Shown here: positions 1-5,383 of the stretch, one piece after another
Position numbering within the stretch: position 1 is the stretch's first letter
How the letters are laid out: the number at the start of each line of letters is the position of its first letter
Assembly: GCA_902782985.1 (NCBI GenBank)
Contig: CACZPC010000162.1
Coordinates: 1-5,383 of the forward strand
Direction: 5' to 3'
Source of the DNA: Oscillospiraceae bacterium
GTDB lineage: Bacteria; Bacillota; Clostridia; Saccharofermentanales; Saccharofermentanaceae
Length of the DNA: 5,383 bases
Notes under the pieces: model-generated
What the model was told of the DNA's origin: nothing
The model's input: the letters and a program-made list of their open reading frames with translations, nothing else
Database searches by the model: none
Translations under genes and position numbers: made by a program

Positions 1-558
1 AGCATCATTCTGCGAGAGCTTAGATGCTGCAGTCTTTAAGAGTTTTGACATATGCGGAAGACAATGTGATTTAGAGGAAAATTTATCTCTGAACTCCTTA
101 TCGTGCGAGAACTGATACATGATAACTTCCGTATATCTTTCTGCAGAGTAATCGATCTTCTCACAAATAGGGCAAGATGCAGTTCTCTTATCTATCTTGT
201 CAGCAAGTGCATTAAGTTTACTTTTATAATCATTATTTCTGCCTTTAAGAAGCGTTGCCTTGCCGGGGATTGCATTCTTAAGGTCGGCATTTATGTCTTC
301 AGAATAGTCCTTAAGATGAGTATGAAGCATAAGACCTAATCCGAGTCGATTAGCTTCACGTGTATTGAGCTTGGCCATATGATCAGGACAAAATCCGGTC
401 TTATTGGTTATGACACGAGTATCAGGTTCCATAAGTGAAGGTCCGAGATAGTAATCAAGATAATCATTTTCCGCCTTTTTCTTAAGAAAGCAAAGCGGAC
501 AATCACATTCAGAATTATAAGCGTCATTAACGGGGATCGTATATATCTTTTCTTTCAT
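1..558 (-). CDS. DUF6062-like protein with duplicated Cys/His module, 3' end cut by window edge
   Basis: Reading the minus strand from ATG at 556-558 gives 186 codons open to base 1, so the C-terminus lies outside the window. The start MKEKIYTIPVNDAY, the early CPxC pair, the GFCPDH segment and the LGLGLMLHTHLK segment match what I recall of the clostridial DUF6062 family, which has no established function. I see no signal peptide or membrane helix, so it is probably cytoplasmic. The most notable feature is a repeated pattern: C20-P-L-C23, 33 residues, C57-P-D-H60-M-A-K-L, then C129-P-I-C132, 33 residues, C166-L-P-H169-M-S-K-L. This looks like two copies of a metal-binding (probably zinc) module spaced 109 residues apart. 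The start is supported by AAGGAGG at 563-569, which lies inside the end of the upstream gene, and by a 4-base ATGA overlap with that gene's stop, implying translational coupling. The family name is from memory of the pattern; the zinc role is inference. Confidence 0.82.
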   Translation of the reverse strand, partial: MKEKIYTIPVNDAYNSECDCPLCFLKKKAENDYLDYYLGPSLMEPDTRVITNKTGFCPDHMAKLNTREANRLGLGLMLHTHLKDYSEDINADLKNAIPGKATLLKGRNNDYKSKLNALADKIDKRTASCPICEKIDYSAERYTEVIMYQFSHDKEFRDKFSSKSHCLPHMSKLLKTAASKLSQNDA

Positions 559-1622
559 ATAGCCTCCTTAGTAGAGTGTATAAGTCTTGCAGCTCTGACA
601 TTGACTGCAACGATCGTTATAGATGTGAGATCTTCAATTGTAGTGCCGATCTTCTGTTGAAGCTGAAGCAATACTTCCTGAGCATCAAAACCATATACAA
701 GTGCTATTTCGATGCTGACAACAACACCGATCGTTCTATTCTCGGTCTTAAAATCATCGAGATTGCCTACCCCCGGAACATCCTTGATAACTATCTCGAT
801 AAGGTCCTTAAGTGCCTCATCAGCAATCGAATATGAACCGAGGGAAGAGAAGGTAGGTCTTACCATTGTCCTTTCGGTTTCATTTTCAGTCGGTATAGGA
901 GTCCGATCAAGTTCAAGACGCTTCCTGAGTCGACTTAGAGGATCAGTGAAATACCCGGAGAATTCATGCTTGATCTCCATGCTGGGAACAGGGATAGTAT
1001 GCATACCCTCAGTCATTCTGGTATTACGCGCACTTCTTCTCTCTTCCTCTGTAGAAACATCCTCGATCCTTATGAGCATCGAAGGCTGATTGAGCCAAAG
1101 ATTATTACAGATCTTTGAAAGCATGGAGTCACTCGTTCCGAGGATCATGAGAGCAGATGGACGCGCCTCAACAAGGGCACGCCGCATCACGGAAGATCTT
1201 GTATCGTCAACAAAAAGTGCCTGACGAACCGATTCCATCTTAGTGGGAGCCTTTTTGGCAGATGTACCTGCCACGATCCTGCTTCCGTTGATAAGAAGTC
1301 CGTCGTCGATCAGATAGCGGATATCATTTGATCTGGCAACGGAGATAGCTCTGGTGCTCTTGCCTGTACCGGATTGTCCTACGAATGCAATAACGGCGAT
1401 CTTCGATAAGATCTCACGAGTAAGATGCTCCTGAGACATAATATCATCTATAGAAAGATCTGATGTGCCTTTATGTGCTTTTTCCTCGTGAGAATGTGCC
1501 GTCTTTCGAAGAGTGGACTTGAGTTCCGGTATAAGGCGCCCTCGAATACCGGAAGACTGATTATCAGATCCCTTCCGTCCGGTCTTTTCAGATATATTTC
1601 GAGTATCCTCGTTATATGTCAT
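555..1622 (-). CDS. P-loop NTPase fused to a C-terminal Asp23/Gls24-like domain
   Basis: The protein is 355 residues in three parts. Residues 1-72 are a polar, charged tail that looks disordered. Residues about 74-238 form a nucleotide-binding domain with Walker A G82-QSGTGK-S89-T90, a conserved-looking DDG at 106-108 followed by a Gly-Thr-Ser-Ala-Lys-Lys stretch at 119-124, LGTS at 161-164, RIEDV at 185-189 with a Glu/Arg-rich helix, and PVPSMEIK at 211-218. No classical Walker B is obvious. Residues about 255-347 resemble the Asp23/Gls24 (DUF322) fold: a start like SIADEALKDLIEIVIKDVPG, a central strand VVVSIEIALVYG, and an end like ITIVAVNVRAARL. I recall similar uncharacterised proteins in Firmicutes, but no proven function. 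Asp23-family proteins are linked to the cell envelope in other Firmicutes; whether that applies here is inference. The ATG overlaps the yebC stop by one base (TGATG) and has no strong ribosome binding site, so it probably depends on termination-reinitiation. A later start, such as Met62 or a non-ATG codon, cannot be excluded because the tail is poorly structured. Confidence 0.85.
   Translation of the reverse strand: MTYNEDTRNISEKTGRKGSDNQSSGIRGRLIPELKSTLRKTAHSHEEKAHKGTSDLSIDDIMSQEHLTREILSKIAVIAFVGQSGTGKSTRAISVARSNDIRYLIDDGLLINGSRIVAGTSAKKAPTKMESVRQALFVDDTRSSVMRRALVEARPSALMILGTSDSMLSKICNNLWLNQPSMLIRIEDVSTEEERRSARNTRMTEGMHTIPVPSMEIKHEFSGYFTDPLSRLRKRLELDRTPIPTENETERTMVRPTFSSLGSYSIADEALKDLIEIVIKDVPGVGNLDDFKTENRTIGVVVSIEIALVYGFDAQEVLLQLQQKIGTTIEDLTSITIVAVNVRAARLIHSTKEAI
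563..569 (-). promoter_or_regulatory. Shine-Dalgarno of the DUF6062-like gene, embedded in the upstream coding sequence
   Basis: The minus strand reads AAGGAGG followed by CTAT and then ATG. The motif encodes part of the Thr-Lys-Glu-Ala near the C-terminus of the upstream NTPase-Asp23 protein, whose TGA stop overlaps the downstream ATG as ATGA. This fixes the start of the DUF6062-like gene and suggests that its translation is coupled to that of the gene before it. Confidence 0.8.
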
Positions 1623-2347
1623 CAGTTATCCCAATTATGATAAACTTCCTGGATATCTTCGTTTTCTTCCATCATATCAAGCATCTTCTCAAGCTGAGAA
1701 GTAATAGTCTCATCGGAGACCTCTGCAGACGTTATTGCCACAGGTCCGAGACTTGCATCGATGAAAGAATAGCCCTTGCCTTCAAGTGAATCTTTGACTG
1801 CATAATAATCATCAGGAGCGATCTCGATCTCATAGTATTCGTCCTCTGAAGAGAAATCAGCAGCTCCGCAATCTAATGCGTCCATCATGACCTGATCTTC
1901 ATCCTCGAAGTCTTCCTTGGAAATGAGAATGACACCCTTATCTTCAAACAGGAAGGAAACGCTTCCGGTAACGCCCATAGCACCGCCGTATTTCGAGAAG
2001 ATATGACGAACGTCGGCGGCAGTCCTGTTACGGTTATTTGTAAGAGTCCTTACCATAACTGCAACACCGCCCGGGCCGTAACCCTCATAAGTGATCTCTT
2101 CATAATCGTCGCCTTCGCCGGCGCCTGCGGCCTTTTTAATAGCTCTGTTGATGTTATCATTGGGCATATTCGCAGCCTTTGCTTTGGATATAACATCCTT
2201 TAGACGGGAGTTACCGTCAGGATCGGGACCACCTGCTTTTACGGCAACTGCTATTTCCTTGGCGATCTTAGTAAAGATCGCACCCTTGGCTGCATCTGAA
2301 GCCTCTTTCTTTCTCTTGATATTGTTCCACTTGGAATGACCTGACAT
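1622..2347 (-). CDS. yebC: YebC/TACO1 family protein (PmpR-type)
   Basis: The protein is 241 residues, full length for the family (about 240-250). It opens with the hallmark MSGHSKWNNIKRKKEASDAA and continues with the family segments IFTKIAKEI (24-32), SRLKDVISKAKAANMPNDNI (47-66), YEGYGPGGVAVMV (87-99), TNNRNRTAADVRHIFSKYGG (103-122) and the C-terminal VYHNW (235-239). Its middle and C-terminal regions are very acidic, as is usual. The family was long annotated as a DNA-binding regulator; more recent work on YebC and mitochondrial TACO1 points to a ribosome-associated translation role on difficult (for example proline-rich) stretches. The sequence alone does not say which applies here. The start has a clear GGAGG at 2353-2357, five bases before the ATG. 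It follows the prepilin peptidase stop by 13 bases and overlaps the next gene's start by one base, so it is probably the second gene of a four-gene operon. Confidence 0.96.
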   Translation of the reverse strand: MSGHSKWNNIKRKKEASDAAKGAIFTKIAKEIAVAVKAGGPDPDGNSRLKDVISKAKAANMPNDNINRAIKKAAGAGEGDDYEEITYEGYGPGGVAVMVRTLTNNRNRTAADVRHIFSKYGGAMGVTGSVSFLFEDKGVILISKEDFEDEDQVMMDALDCGAADFSSEDEYYEIEIAPDDYYAVKDSLEGKGYSFIDASLGPVAITSAEVSDETITSQLEKMLDMMEENEDIQEVYHNWDN

Positions 2348-2360
2348 AAAAACCTCCGGA

Positions 2361-3197
2361 TCAGTTATTTGAAATAAGATTTATAACACAAGATATTATA
2401 AGCATAAGAAGATTGATGCAGAATGAAATGATTCCTGCATATTTATCTTTGGAGTTGCCCCTTAAGAATATCCTTACAAGTGATGTTCCGAGGAGTGTAA
2501 TACAGATAAAAACAGGGTGCAGATATGTAGAAAAAACGCTCGTGCCTCCGGCACAGACCTGGCAGGCAAGAGTGAGATCCAAGAAGAGATCATCACGGGA
2601 ATACTTTTTCTTTCGGACCATAAAACCGATAAAGTCAAGAATAGGTAATGCAACGATACAGATAATAAAGAAGATCAATCCTCTGCTGATCTGAGCAGTG
2701 CTGCAGATCAGAACAGATCCTAAAGCGAAGATCAAAGCAACAGTAGCCGGATGGGGCATTCCCTTAGCTGTATCATGCCATATCATCATAGCGGAGATAA
2801 CGCAGCACATGACGATCATATAAAGTGATATACCGAGAAGCAACAGGAGATTCCGCTCACTGTCGATAAACTCGAGGATACCGGTTATAAGGCGGATATT
2901 GCCGAGAGCGATCGTCAGAAAAGCAAATCCGGTAAGTGCCTCGATCTTGGCATATCTGGATGCGATAGGTGATCCGCAGTATCTGCATTTGCCTTTAAGG
3001 AAAAGCCAGCTGAATAATGGTACCAGGTCTTTGGCTGCCAGTGTATGACCGCATGTCATACACATCGATCTCCCGCGTGAGATCGTACGACCTACGGGAA
3101 GTCTGTAGATAACGACATTAAGGAAACTTCCGAGTACGATACCTATAAGAGTGCAGAAGATTATATAATAAACAGTAAAGAAAACAGTCATGTTCAT
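2361..3197 (-). CDS. pilD: Prepilin peptidase (A24 family, PilD-like) with atypical active-site motifs
   Basis: The protein is 278 residues and largely hydrophobic, with about seven predicted membrane segments (near 8-30, 86-106, 115-138, 150-169, 172-190, 226-246, 254-274). The N-terminal part is a typical prepilin peptidase/methylase domain: GIVLGSFLNVVIYRLPVG (19-36), a tetracysteine site C46-MT-C49 and C71-RY-C74, and LVPLFSWLFLKGKCRYCG with the usual proline and tryptophan positions. Such enzymes sit in the inner membrane and cleave and N-methylate type IV prepilins, which fits the divergent pilB-pilT genes next door. The aspartyl protease part is divergent. The first catalytic Asp is probably D142 in WHDTAKGMPH, where most members have an IDxxxxxIPD-like motif. 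The usual GxGD is replaced by something like S200-R-D-D203 in YSRDDLFL. The D142-to-D203 spacing of 61 is close to that of known enzymes, so activity is plausible but not certain. The start is set by GGAGGA at 3207-3212, nine bases upstream; Met3 would lie too far away. Confidence 0.9.
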   Translation of the reverse strand: MNMTVFFTVYYIIFCTLIGIVLGSFLNVVIYRLPVGRTISRGRSMCMTCGHTLAAKDLVPLFSWLFLKGKCRYCGSPIASRYAKIEALTGFAFLTIALGNIRLITGILEFIDSERNLLLLLGISLYMIVMCCVISAMMIWHDTAKGMPHPATVALIFALGSVLICSTAQISRGLIFFIICIVALPILDFIGFMVRKKKYSRDDLFLDLTLACQVCAGGTSVFSTYLHPVFICITLLGTSLVRIFLRGNSKDKYAGIISFCINLLMLIISCVINLISNN

Positions 3198-3222
3198 AAG
3201 AGCGAATCCTCCGATGAAAACA

Positions 3223-3231
3223 ATGATATCA
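3223..3231 (-). promoter_or_regulatory. Candidate extended -10 promoter element for the left-arm operon
   Basis: The minus strand reads TGATATCAT, which fits an extended -10 (TGn plus TATCAT). No convincing -35 lies 16-18 bases upstream, though the region above is strongly AT-rich. Transcription from it would start near 3216, only a few bases before the Shine-Dalgarno at 3207-3212, giving a very short leader of about 19 bases. TATA-like alternatives at about 3250-3262 lack good -35 spacing. This is a weak assignment. Confidence 0.3.
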
Positions 3232-3290
3232 CAAAAGCCACAAACGTTGTGTATATATAATATGTAATATAAACAAAATAATAAAAAAAC

Positions 3291-3319
3291 TTGTTTTTTA
3301 TCACCCTCTGCTGTATAGT
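3291..3319 (+). promoter_or_regulatory. Sigma-A-type promoter of the pilB-pilT transcript
   Basis: TTGTTT at 3291-3296 and TATAGT at 3314-3319 are separated by exactly 17 bases. A-rich sequence at 3276-3289 lies directly upstream of the -35 and could act as an UP element. The predicted start, near 3326, gives a leader of about 94 bases that begins right at the first strand of the predicted leader helix. Match and spacing are good for a housekeeping promoter; no experimental support is available. Confidence 0.65.
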
Positions 3320-3326
3320 TTTAAAT

Positions 3327-3389
3327 ACATATTTGGGTAAATTTGGGGCAATCCGCGCCCTTACGGCTGGGCGTTCTTTCCCGATATGT
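3327..3389 (+). promoter_or_regulatory. Structured 5' leader of pilB, possible cis-regulatory RNA
   Basis: The ends of this segment can close a helix: ACATAT (3327-3332) pairs with ATATGT (3384-3389), GGG (3335-3337) with CCC (3380-3382), and AAA (3339-3341) with TTT (3377-3379). Small internal loops or bulges separate the three parts. Inside, CGCCC (3356-3360) can pair with GGGCG (3369-3373) around an 8-base loop, or GGGC (3346-3349) can pair with GCCC (3357-3360). The two inner hairpins share bases and so exclude one another. This GC-rich island sits in an otherwise AT-rich leader, and a T-rich run, TTTTATTT (3389-3396), follows. It does not match the c-di-GMP-I, c-di-GMP-II or other riboswitch consensus I know. 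A regulatory role is inference. Confidence 0.4.
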
Positions 3390-3392
3390 TTT

Positions 3393-3406
3393 ATTTAACG
3401 TTAAAT
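3393..3406 (+). repeat. Perfect 14-base palindrome between leader and pilB ribosome binding site
   Basis: ATTTAACGTTAAAT equals its own reverse complement and ends two bases before the GGAGG of pilB (3409-3413). As DNA it could be an operator for a dimeric repressor acting downstream of the promoter. As RNA it could form a 5-bp hairpin (ATTTA/TAAAT) with an ACGT loop close to the ribosome binding site. The symmetry is seen directly; either function is inference. Confidence 0.5.
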
Positions 3407-3419
3407 TTGGAGGCATCTG

Positions 3420-5090
3420 ATGAAGAGGTTAGGAGACATTCTCATTGATAGCGGATTCCTGACTGCAGCCGAATTAGCCGAAGCATTAAGTGTTCAAAAA
3501 GAGACCGGAAAGAGACTCGGTGAGGTTATTACCGAGATGGGTCTTATGTCTGAATTCGATATACTTCGTGCCGTATCGAGCCAGTACAGCTATCCGATCA
3601 TCGATCTTAGCAGTATCGATGTAGATCCTAAGGCAACTCAGCTTCTTGAAGAAAAGTTCTGTACGGAGAATGTAGTAGTTCCGATAGGCTTTGATGATGA
3701 TAAGCTCGTAGTTGCGATCGACGACCCGCTTAATATCCTTGTTCAGGACGATCTTCAGTTCCGTACCGGATATGAGATCGTTCTTATGCTTGCTACAAGA
3801 ACGGGAATCCTCGATACGATCCATGCAACTTACGGTCGTGAGAGTGCAGCGCAGGCAGCACAGGAGTTGAATGCCGACCTTGCCAACGATGAACTTGACG
3901 GCTTGAGCGATGAGATGAGTGAGGCCGTAAACAGTGCACCTGTTGTTAAGCTTGTTAACTCTATGATCGATTACGCTATCAGAGCAGGATCATCCGATAT
4001 TCATATTGAGCCAATGGAAGACAGGATCCGAGTAAGGATCCGTATCGACGGTGTCATGCAGGAGGTAATGAGTTCTCCCATCAATGCGAAGGAAGCGATC
4101 ATAACGAGGATCAAGATCCTCGGCGGAATGAATATCGCCGAGAAGCGTATCCCTCAGGATGGACGTATCCAGACGATGATCAATGATCAGCCCGTAGATA
4201 TGCGTGTATCCATACTTCCTTGTATAACCGGTGAGAAGACGGTTATCCGTATCCTTGCCAAGAATGACGGAAATCTTAACAGAAAATATCTCGGTATCAG
4301 CGATCATAATAATATGATGATCGATAAGATCATTAAGGTACCCCAGGGTATCTGTCTTATCTCCGGTCCTACAGGATCCGGTAAGACGACTACTCTTTAC
4401 ACTCTTCTTGCAGAGAAGAATACACCTGAGACGAATATCATCACAGTTGAGGACCCTGTCGAGATCCGTATTCCTGGTCTTAACCAGGTACAGGTTAATG
4501 CTAAGGCGGGAATGACATTCGCAAGCGGTCTTCGTTCTATTCTCCGTCAGGACCCCGATATCATTCTTGTCGGTGAGATCCGTGACGGTGAGACGGCTGA
4601 GATCGCCATGCGTGCTGCGATCACGGGTCACCTGGTTTTCAGTACTATCCATACCAATGACGCCGTATCTTCGATCAACAGACTTATCGATATGGGCCTT
4701 GAACCTTATATGGTTTCATCTGCTCTTGTCGGCGTTGTAGCTCAGAGACTTGTAAGAAGGATCTGTACTGAGTGCAGAAAGCCATATGAACCTGATGAAT
4801 ATGAGAAAGAAAAGCTTAAGCTCGAACCCGGACAGAAGCTCTATAAGGGTGAGGGTTGTCCCGAGTGTAACGGAAGCGGTTATAAGGGACGTATCGCTAT
4901 TCACGAGGTTGTTGTTATTACTAAGGGCATGAAGGTACTTCTTGAGAAAAGAGCCAGCGAAGAAGATATGAAGCAGCTCGCTATCAAGGAAGGAACCCTT
5001 ATGCTTGTAGATTCGGCGGCTGCATTGTGTCTTGAAGGCATATCGACCGTTGATGAAATGAACAGAGTAGCTTATTCAGTTGACGGCTAA
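3420..5090 (+). CDS. pilB: Type IV pilus assembly ATPase PilB with c-di-GMP-binding MshEN domain
   Basis: This is a full-length PilB/GspE-family protein of 556 residues that powers pilus extension as a cytoplasmic hexamer. The N-terminal MshEN domain carries two copies of the c-di-GMP motif RLGxxLxxxGxxxxxxLxxxLxxQ: residues 3-26 match perfectly and residues 32-55 match with Ile or Val at three Leu positions. They are separated by the expected five residues. After a linker rich in Ala, Asp and Glu (about 140-170) comes the secretion ATPase core: SSDIHIEP (191-198), RVRIRIDG (204-211), Walker A G316-PTGSGK-T323-T324, Asp box ITVEDPVE (341-348), Walker B around LRQDPDIILVGEIRD (375-389) and His box TGHLVFSTIHTND (402-414). 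A tetracysteine zinc site, C449-TE-C452 and C480-PE-C483, is typical of PilB/GspE and absent from PilT. The start has GGAGG at 3409-3413, six bases upstream. All catalytic motifs are intact. The pilT gene follows after 14 bases in the same transcript. Confidence 0.97.
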   Translation: MKRLGDILIDSGFLTAAELAEALSVQKETGKRLGEVITEMGLMSEFDILRAVSSQYSYPIIDLSSIDVDPKATQLLEEKFCTENVVVPIGFDDDKLVVAIDDPLNILVQDDLQFRTGYEIVLMLATRTGILDTIHATYGRESAAQAAQELNADLANDELDGLSDEMSEAVNSAPVVKLVNSMIDYAIRAGSSDIHIEPMEDRIRVRIRIDGVMQEVMSSPINAKEAIITRIKILGGMNIAEKRIPQDGRIQTMINDQPVDMRVSILPCITGEKTVIRILAKNDGNLNRKYLGISDHNNMMIDKIIKVPQGICLISGPTGSGKTTTLYTLLAEKNTPETNIITVEDPVEIRIPGLNQVQVNAKAGMTFASGLRSILRQDPDIILVGEIRDGETAEIAMRAAITGHLVFSTIHTNDAVSSINRLIDMGLEPYMVSSALVGVVAQRLVRRICTECRKPYEPDEYEKEKLKLEPGQKLYKGEGCPECNGSGYKGRIAIHEVVVITKGMKVLLEKRASEEDMKQLAIKEGTLMLVDSAAALCLEGISTVDEMNRVAYSVDG

Positions 5091-5095
5091 GGAGG
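5089..5095 (+). promoter_or_regulatory. Shine-Dalgarno that decides the GTG start of pilT
   Basis: AAGGAGG overlaps the TAA stop of pilB by two bases and lies nine bases before GTG at 5105. The first in-frame ATG (5126) is 30 bases from the motif, too far to use it, so the GTG start is preferred. The overlap with the pilB stop suggests that ribosomes finishing pilB can pass on to pilT. Confidence 0.8.
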
Positions 5096-5104
5096 ATTAC
5101 AACT

Positions 5105-5383
5105 GTGGAAGAATTCAGCTTAACAATGGATGCCATATTGGCCGAGGCGGTAAAGAGGGGTGCGTCAGATACGCATATCACCGTAGGTTTGCCGCCGATG
5201 ATCAGAGTCAGCGGTGAATTGATGCCGCTTAGCAGCCAGATACTCACTGCTGCTGATACGGAGTTTCTCTGTAAGTCGATGATCGATAAGTCAAGGCAGC
5301 AGTATCTTGCTGAAAGAGGAGAGATCGACTTCTCTTATGTTGTTGCAGATTACAGCAGATTCAGATGCAACATCTTCAAGCAG
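5105..5383 (+). CDS. pilT: Type IV pilus retraction ATPase PilT, 3' end cut by window edge
   Basis: From GTG at 5105 the frame stays open for 93 codons to the right edge, so only the N-terminal part of a protein usually near 350 residues is seen. The visible portion is the PAS-like N-terminal domain of PilT: ILAEAVKRGASDTHITVGLPPMIRVSGEL (about 11-39), in which ASDTHITVG corresponds to the family's ASDLHLTVG, and GEIDFSYVVADYSRFRCNIFKQ (72-93), corresponding to the family's GELDFSY...RFRVNVFRQ. The nucleotide-binding motifs lie beyond the window. PilT depolymerises pili, driving twitching motility and pilus retraction; here it directly follows pilB. A second PilB-like or other secretion ATPase is unlikely because there is no MshEN-type N-terminus, but the missing core prevents full proof. 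Confidence 0.92.
   Translation, partial: MEEFSLTMDAILAEAVKRGASDTHITVGLPPMIRVSGELMPLSSQILTAADTEFLCKSMIDKSRQQYLAERGEIDFSYVVADYSRFRCNIFKQ

Noticed and set aside
103..339. A 78-residue plus-strand open frame
   Set aside because: It is antisense to the DUF6062-like gene, whose frame shows clear family motifs and a strong ribosome binding site.
712..1089. A 125-residue plus-strand open frame opposite the NTPase-Asp23 gene
   Set aside because: No domain or ribosome binding site supports it; the minus-strand frame has a Walker A motif and operon context.
3284..3299. A-run/T-run inverted repeat (AAAAAAC, two bases, GTTTTTT) as a terminator
   Set aside because: The stem is almost purely A-T with a two-base loop, has no GC-rich part, overlaps the pilB -35 element, and lies between divergent gene starts where no terminator is needed.
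3327..3389. c-di-GMP-I (GEMM) riboswitch, suggested by GGGGCAATCC resembling AGGGCAAACC
   Set aside because: The GNRA-capped helix and the GGGACGCAAAGCC segment expected in that class are missing, so the likeness is limited to a short purine-rich string.
3356..3406. Guanidine-II (mini-ykkC) riboswitch, from two hairpins with ACGG and ACGT in their loops
   Set aside because: The first loop is eight bases with unpaired flanks rather than a tight ACGR tetraloop, the second has T where the consensus needs a purine, and pilB is not an obvious guanidine-related gene. A covariance search could reopen this.
3990..4652. A 220-residue open frame on the minus strand opposite pilB
   Set aside because: It lies wholly antisense to the catalytic core of pilB, shows no recognisable domain, and its composition (many Asp, Arg, Thr, Leu) is what the complement of pilB codons would give.
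3420..5090. High density of GATC and ATCGAT words as a possible methylation or uptake signal
   Set aside because: The words fall mostly in coding frames with frequent Ile (ATC) and Asp (GAT) codons in all genes of the window, so codon preference explains them.

Overview
The window reads as chromosomal DNA from a low-to-moderate-GC Firmicute, most likely class Clostridia. The reasons are strong AAGGAGG-type ribosome binding sites, tightly packed genes, a DUF6062-type protein, an Asp23/Gls24 domain, and Gram-positive type IV pilus genes. I see no phage, insertion sequence, CRISPR, tRNA or rRNA signal. No gene-free stretch exceeds 300 bases. The only sizeable gap is the 222-base divergent intergenic region at 3198-3419.

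Left arm (minus strand, read from 3197 down to 1): four genes packed as one probable operon. They are a divergent prepilin peptidase (pilD-like), a YebC/TACO1-family protein, a two-domain protein (P-loop NTPase plus a C-terminal Asp23/Gls24-like domain), and a DUF6062-like protein cut by the left edge. The junctions are a 13-base gap, a 1-base TGATG overlap and a 4-base ATGA overlap, which suggests co-transcription and translational coupling.

Centre: the intergenic region has a convincing sigma-A-type promoter for the right arm (TTGTTT, 17 bases, TATAGT). It is followed by a leader of about 90 bases that can fold into a closed structure with two mutually exclusive inner hairpins. A perfect 14-base palindrome then abuts the Shine-Dalgarno of pilB. 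A weaker extended -10 candidate serves the left arm.

Right arm (plus strand): pilB, the type IV pilus extension ATPase, carries an N-terminal MshEN domain with two near-perfect c-di-GMP-binding motifs. It is followed after 14 bases by the start of pilT, the retraction ATPase, which begins at GTG and runs off the right edge.

Together the right arm and the first gene of the left arm supply assembly, retraction and prepilin processing for type IV pili. The other left-arm genes (YebC, NTPase-Asp23, DUF6062) have no obvious pilus role. The points most worth a second look are the internally duplicated Cys/His module in the DUF6062 protein, the NTPase-Asp23 fusion, the non-canonical prepilin peptidase active site, and the structured pilB leader next to a predicted c-di-GMP-responsive ATPase.
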